Shown: piece after piece, positions 4,534 through 5,759 of the stretch
Layout of the letters: every line of letters begins with the position of its first letter
How positions within the stretch are numbered: the first letter of the stretch is position 1
Assembly: GCA_016212735.1 (NCBI GenBank)
Contig: JACRDZ010000241.1
Span: forward strand, 1 to 5,759
Source of the DNA: Candidatus Firestoneibacteriota bacterium
GTDB taxonomy: Bacteria > JACRDZ01
Length of the DNA: 5,759 nt
Direction: 5' to 3'
Program-made: the position numbers and the translations under genes
The notes under the pieces: generated by a model
Told to the model about the DNA's origin: nothing
The model's input: only the letters and a program-made list of their open reading frames with translations
The model's database searches: none

Positions 4534-5748
4534 ATGCTTTCTTTTGAATTATTTGTAGGTTTTCGTTATCTTAGAGCCAAACAAAAACGGGCTTTTATCT
4601 CCTTAATTACTTTTATTTCTATTGGTGGTGTCAGTCTTGGTGTTATGGTACTTATAACTGTACTTGCAGTCATGAATGGTTTTGAAAAAGATATGCGTAA
4701 TAAAATTCTTGGTACTATGGCACATATAACTATATTTAAACAGAGAGAAGAAAATTTTAATGAATATCCTGAAGTAATATCGCGAATATCAAAAACTTCT
4801 CATGTAGTAGCTTTAACTCCATTTGTTCTTGCTCAGGCAATGCTGCAATCTTCAAGCGGATCTATGGAAGGAGTAGTAGTCCGTGGTATTGATGCTGTTC
4901 AGGAAAGCGCTGTAACGCAGATTAAAAAAAATCTTATTGAAGGCAATCTCAATCTTGAAGATAATGGAATTTTAATCGGGATAGAACTTGCATATAAATT
5001 AGGATTAAAGCTTGGAGACAAGATATTGATAATATCAAAAGTTGTACAAACTCCAATGGGACTTATGCCTCGTTCTACAGAATTTAAAGTAGTAGGTATT
5101 TTTCAGACAGGTATGTATGAATATGATACAGCTCTATCCTATATTTCTTTAAAAATGGCACAAAAATTATATGGCATGGGAAATAGCATTACAGGGATTG
5201 AAGTTAAACTTGATGATATTTTTAAAGCTGAAAAAATATCAACTTTATTGCAGAATGAATTACGTTATCCTTACTGGGTTAGAAGCTGGGTGGATATGAA
5301 CAGAAATCTTTTTTCAGCACTTAAACTGGAGAAGATTACGCTTTCTATAATTCTTACATTTATTGTACTTGTTTCTGCTTTTAATATTGTTAGTACTCTT
5401 ATTATGGTTGTGATGGAAAAAACATGTGATATAGGTATATTAAAAGCTATTGGAGCTACACAGAAAAGTATTGCTAATATATTTCTTCTTGAAGGATTTA
5501 TTATCGGAGTCATAGGAACTGCAATTGGAACAATCGGAGGAGTGCTGCTTTCCTGGGCTCTGGATAAATATCAGTTTATTAAACTTCCTGGTGATGTATA
5601 TTACATAGATACCTTACCTGTAGAAATGCGATTCCTGGATATTTTATTAATAGGCATAGCAGCTATTACAATAAGTTCTCTTGCTGCACTATATCCGGCA
5701 TGGCAGGCATCACGTTTGGATCCGGTTGAAGCTTTAAGGTATGAGTAA
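4534..5748 (+). CDS. lolC: Lipoprotein-releasing ABC transporter permease, LolC/LolE family
   Basis: This is a complete 404-residue inner-membrane permease of the type that, with the LolD ATPase, pulls mature lipoproteins out of the inner membrane and hands them to LolA. It has the expected layout: a cytoplasmic start (FELFVGFRYLRAKQKRAFIS), TM1 (about 21-48, with SIGGVSLGVMVL), a MacB-type periplasmic domain (about 50-265), then the FtsX domain with TM2 (about 268-293), TM3 (about 314-344) and TM4 (about 366-388). The coupling segment EKTCDIGILKAIGAT after TM2 contacts LolD. The ending YPAWQASRLDPVEALRYE is the usual family C-terminus. AAGGA (4522-4526) sits 7 nt before ATG 4534, and the gene begins 17 nt after lysS, so the two are probably one operon. 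Outside gamma-proteobacteria a single LolC/E-like protein often acts as a homodimer (LolF). No second permease is visible here. Confidence 0.92.
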   Translation: MLSFELFVGFRYLRAKQKRAFISLITFISIGGVSLGVMVLITVLAVMNGFEKDMRNKILGTMAHITIFKQREENFNEYPEVISRISKTSHVVALTPFVLAQAMLQSSSGSMEGVVVRGIDAVQESAVTQIKKNLIEGNLNLEDNGILIGIELAYKLGLKLGDKILIISKVVQTPMGLMPRSTEFKVVGIFQTGMYEYDTALSYISLKMAQKLYGMGNSITGIEVKLDDIFKAEKISTLLQNELRYPYWVRSWVDMNRNLFSALKLEKITLSIILTFIVLVSAFNIVSTLIMVVMEKTCDIGILKAIGATQKSIANIFLLEGFIIGVIGTAIGTIGGVLLSWALDKYQFIKLPGDVYYIDTLPVEMRFLDILLIGIAAITISSLAALYPAWQASRLDPVEALRYE

Positions 5749-5759
5749 AAAATTAAAAG
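5741..5759 (+). CDS. lolD: Probable start of lolD (ABC ATPase), cut by window edge
   Basis: ATG at 5741 opens a frame reading MSKKLK before the window ends. It overlaps the last 8 nt of lolC, the arrangement expected for translationally coupled lolC-lolD, and LolD proteins often start in this way. Only six codons are visible, so the identity rests on position. The nearest ribosome-like sequence (AAGG, 5736-5739) is too close to the ATG to act alone, which fits coupling to lolC translation. Confidence 0.5.

Overview
The window is AT-rich (roughly one third G+C by eye) and comes from a Gram-negative (diderm) bacterium. It carries a LolA-like lipoprotein-carrier fragment, an outer-membrane beta-barrel protein and the lipoprotein-release permease LolC. 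TAA and TGA both end genes here, so the code is standard bacterial. I cannot name a species. The gene set, base composition and lysS-lolC linkage would suit an uncultivated delta-proteobacterium-like or candidate-phylum bacterium, but that is inference.

Layout. Positions 1-303 hold the 3' end of a LolA-like outer-membrane lipoprotein-sorting protein. Positions 317-1051 hold a self-contained toxin-antitoxin cassette: a consensus sigma-70 promoter overlapped by a 30-bp inverted-repeat operator, a ribbon-helix-helix antitoxin (vapB/fitA type) and a PIN-domain toxin (vapC) overlapping it by 4 nt. Positions 1100-2389 encode a DUF1302-like beta-barrel outer-membrane protein. In many genomes this family sits beside the LolA-like protein, so the cassette appears to have landed inside an envelope operon. 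Positions 2446-2604 encode an unrecognised 52-residue CxxC protein with a perfect Shine-Dalgarno sequence. A strong bidirectional terminator (2607-2642) separates it from a convergent cold-shock protein gene (2659-2865, minus strand).

The 193-bp region 2866-3058 is a divergent promoter region, with csp leaving to the left and lysS to the right. Positions 3059-4516 are lysyl-tRNA synthetase (lysS), full length in one frame but interrupted by an in-frame TAA at codon 242, nine codons before the motif 2 arginine. All other sequence, including class II motifs 1, 2 and 3, looks intact. lolC follows after 17 nt, and the presumed start of lolD overlaps the end of lolC by 8 nt, giving a lysS-lolC-lolD operon that runs off the right edge.

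How the parts relate. The LolA-like protein, the barrel protein and LolC/LolD all concern outer-membrane biogenesis or transport. VapBC is an independent, self-regulated module. The most striking feature is the nonsense codon in the essential lysS gene. It is either a sequence error, a recent inactivation covered by a second LysRS, or a split or readthrough gene. The sequence alone cannot decide between these.
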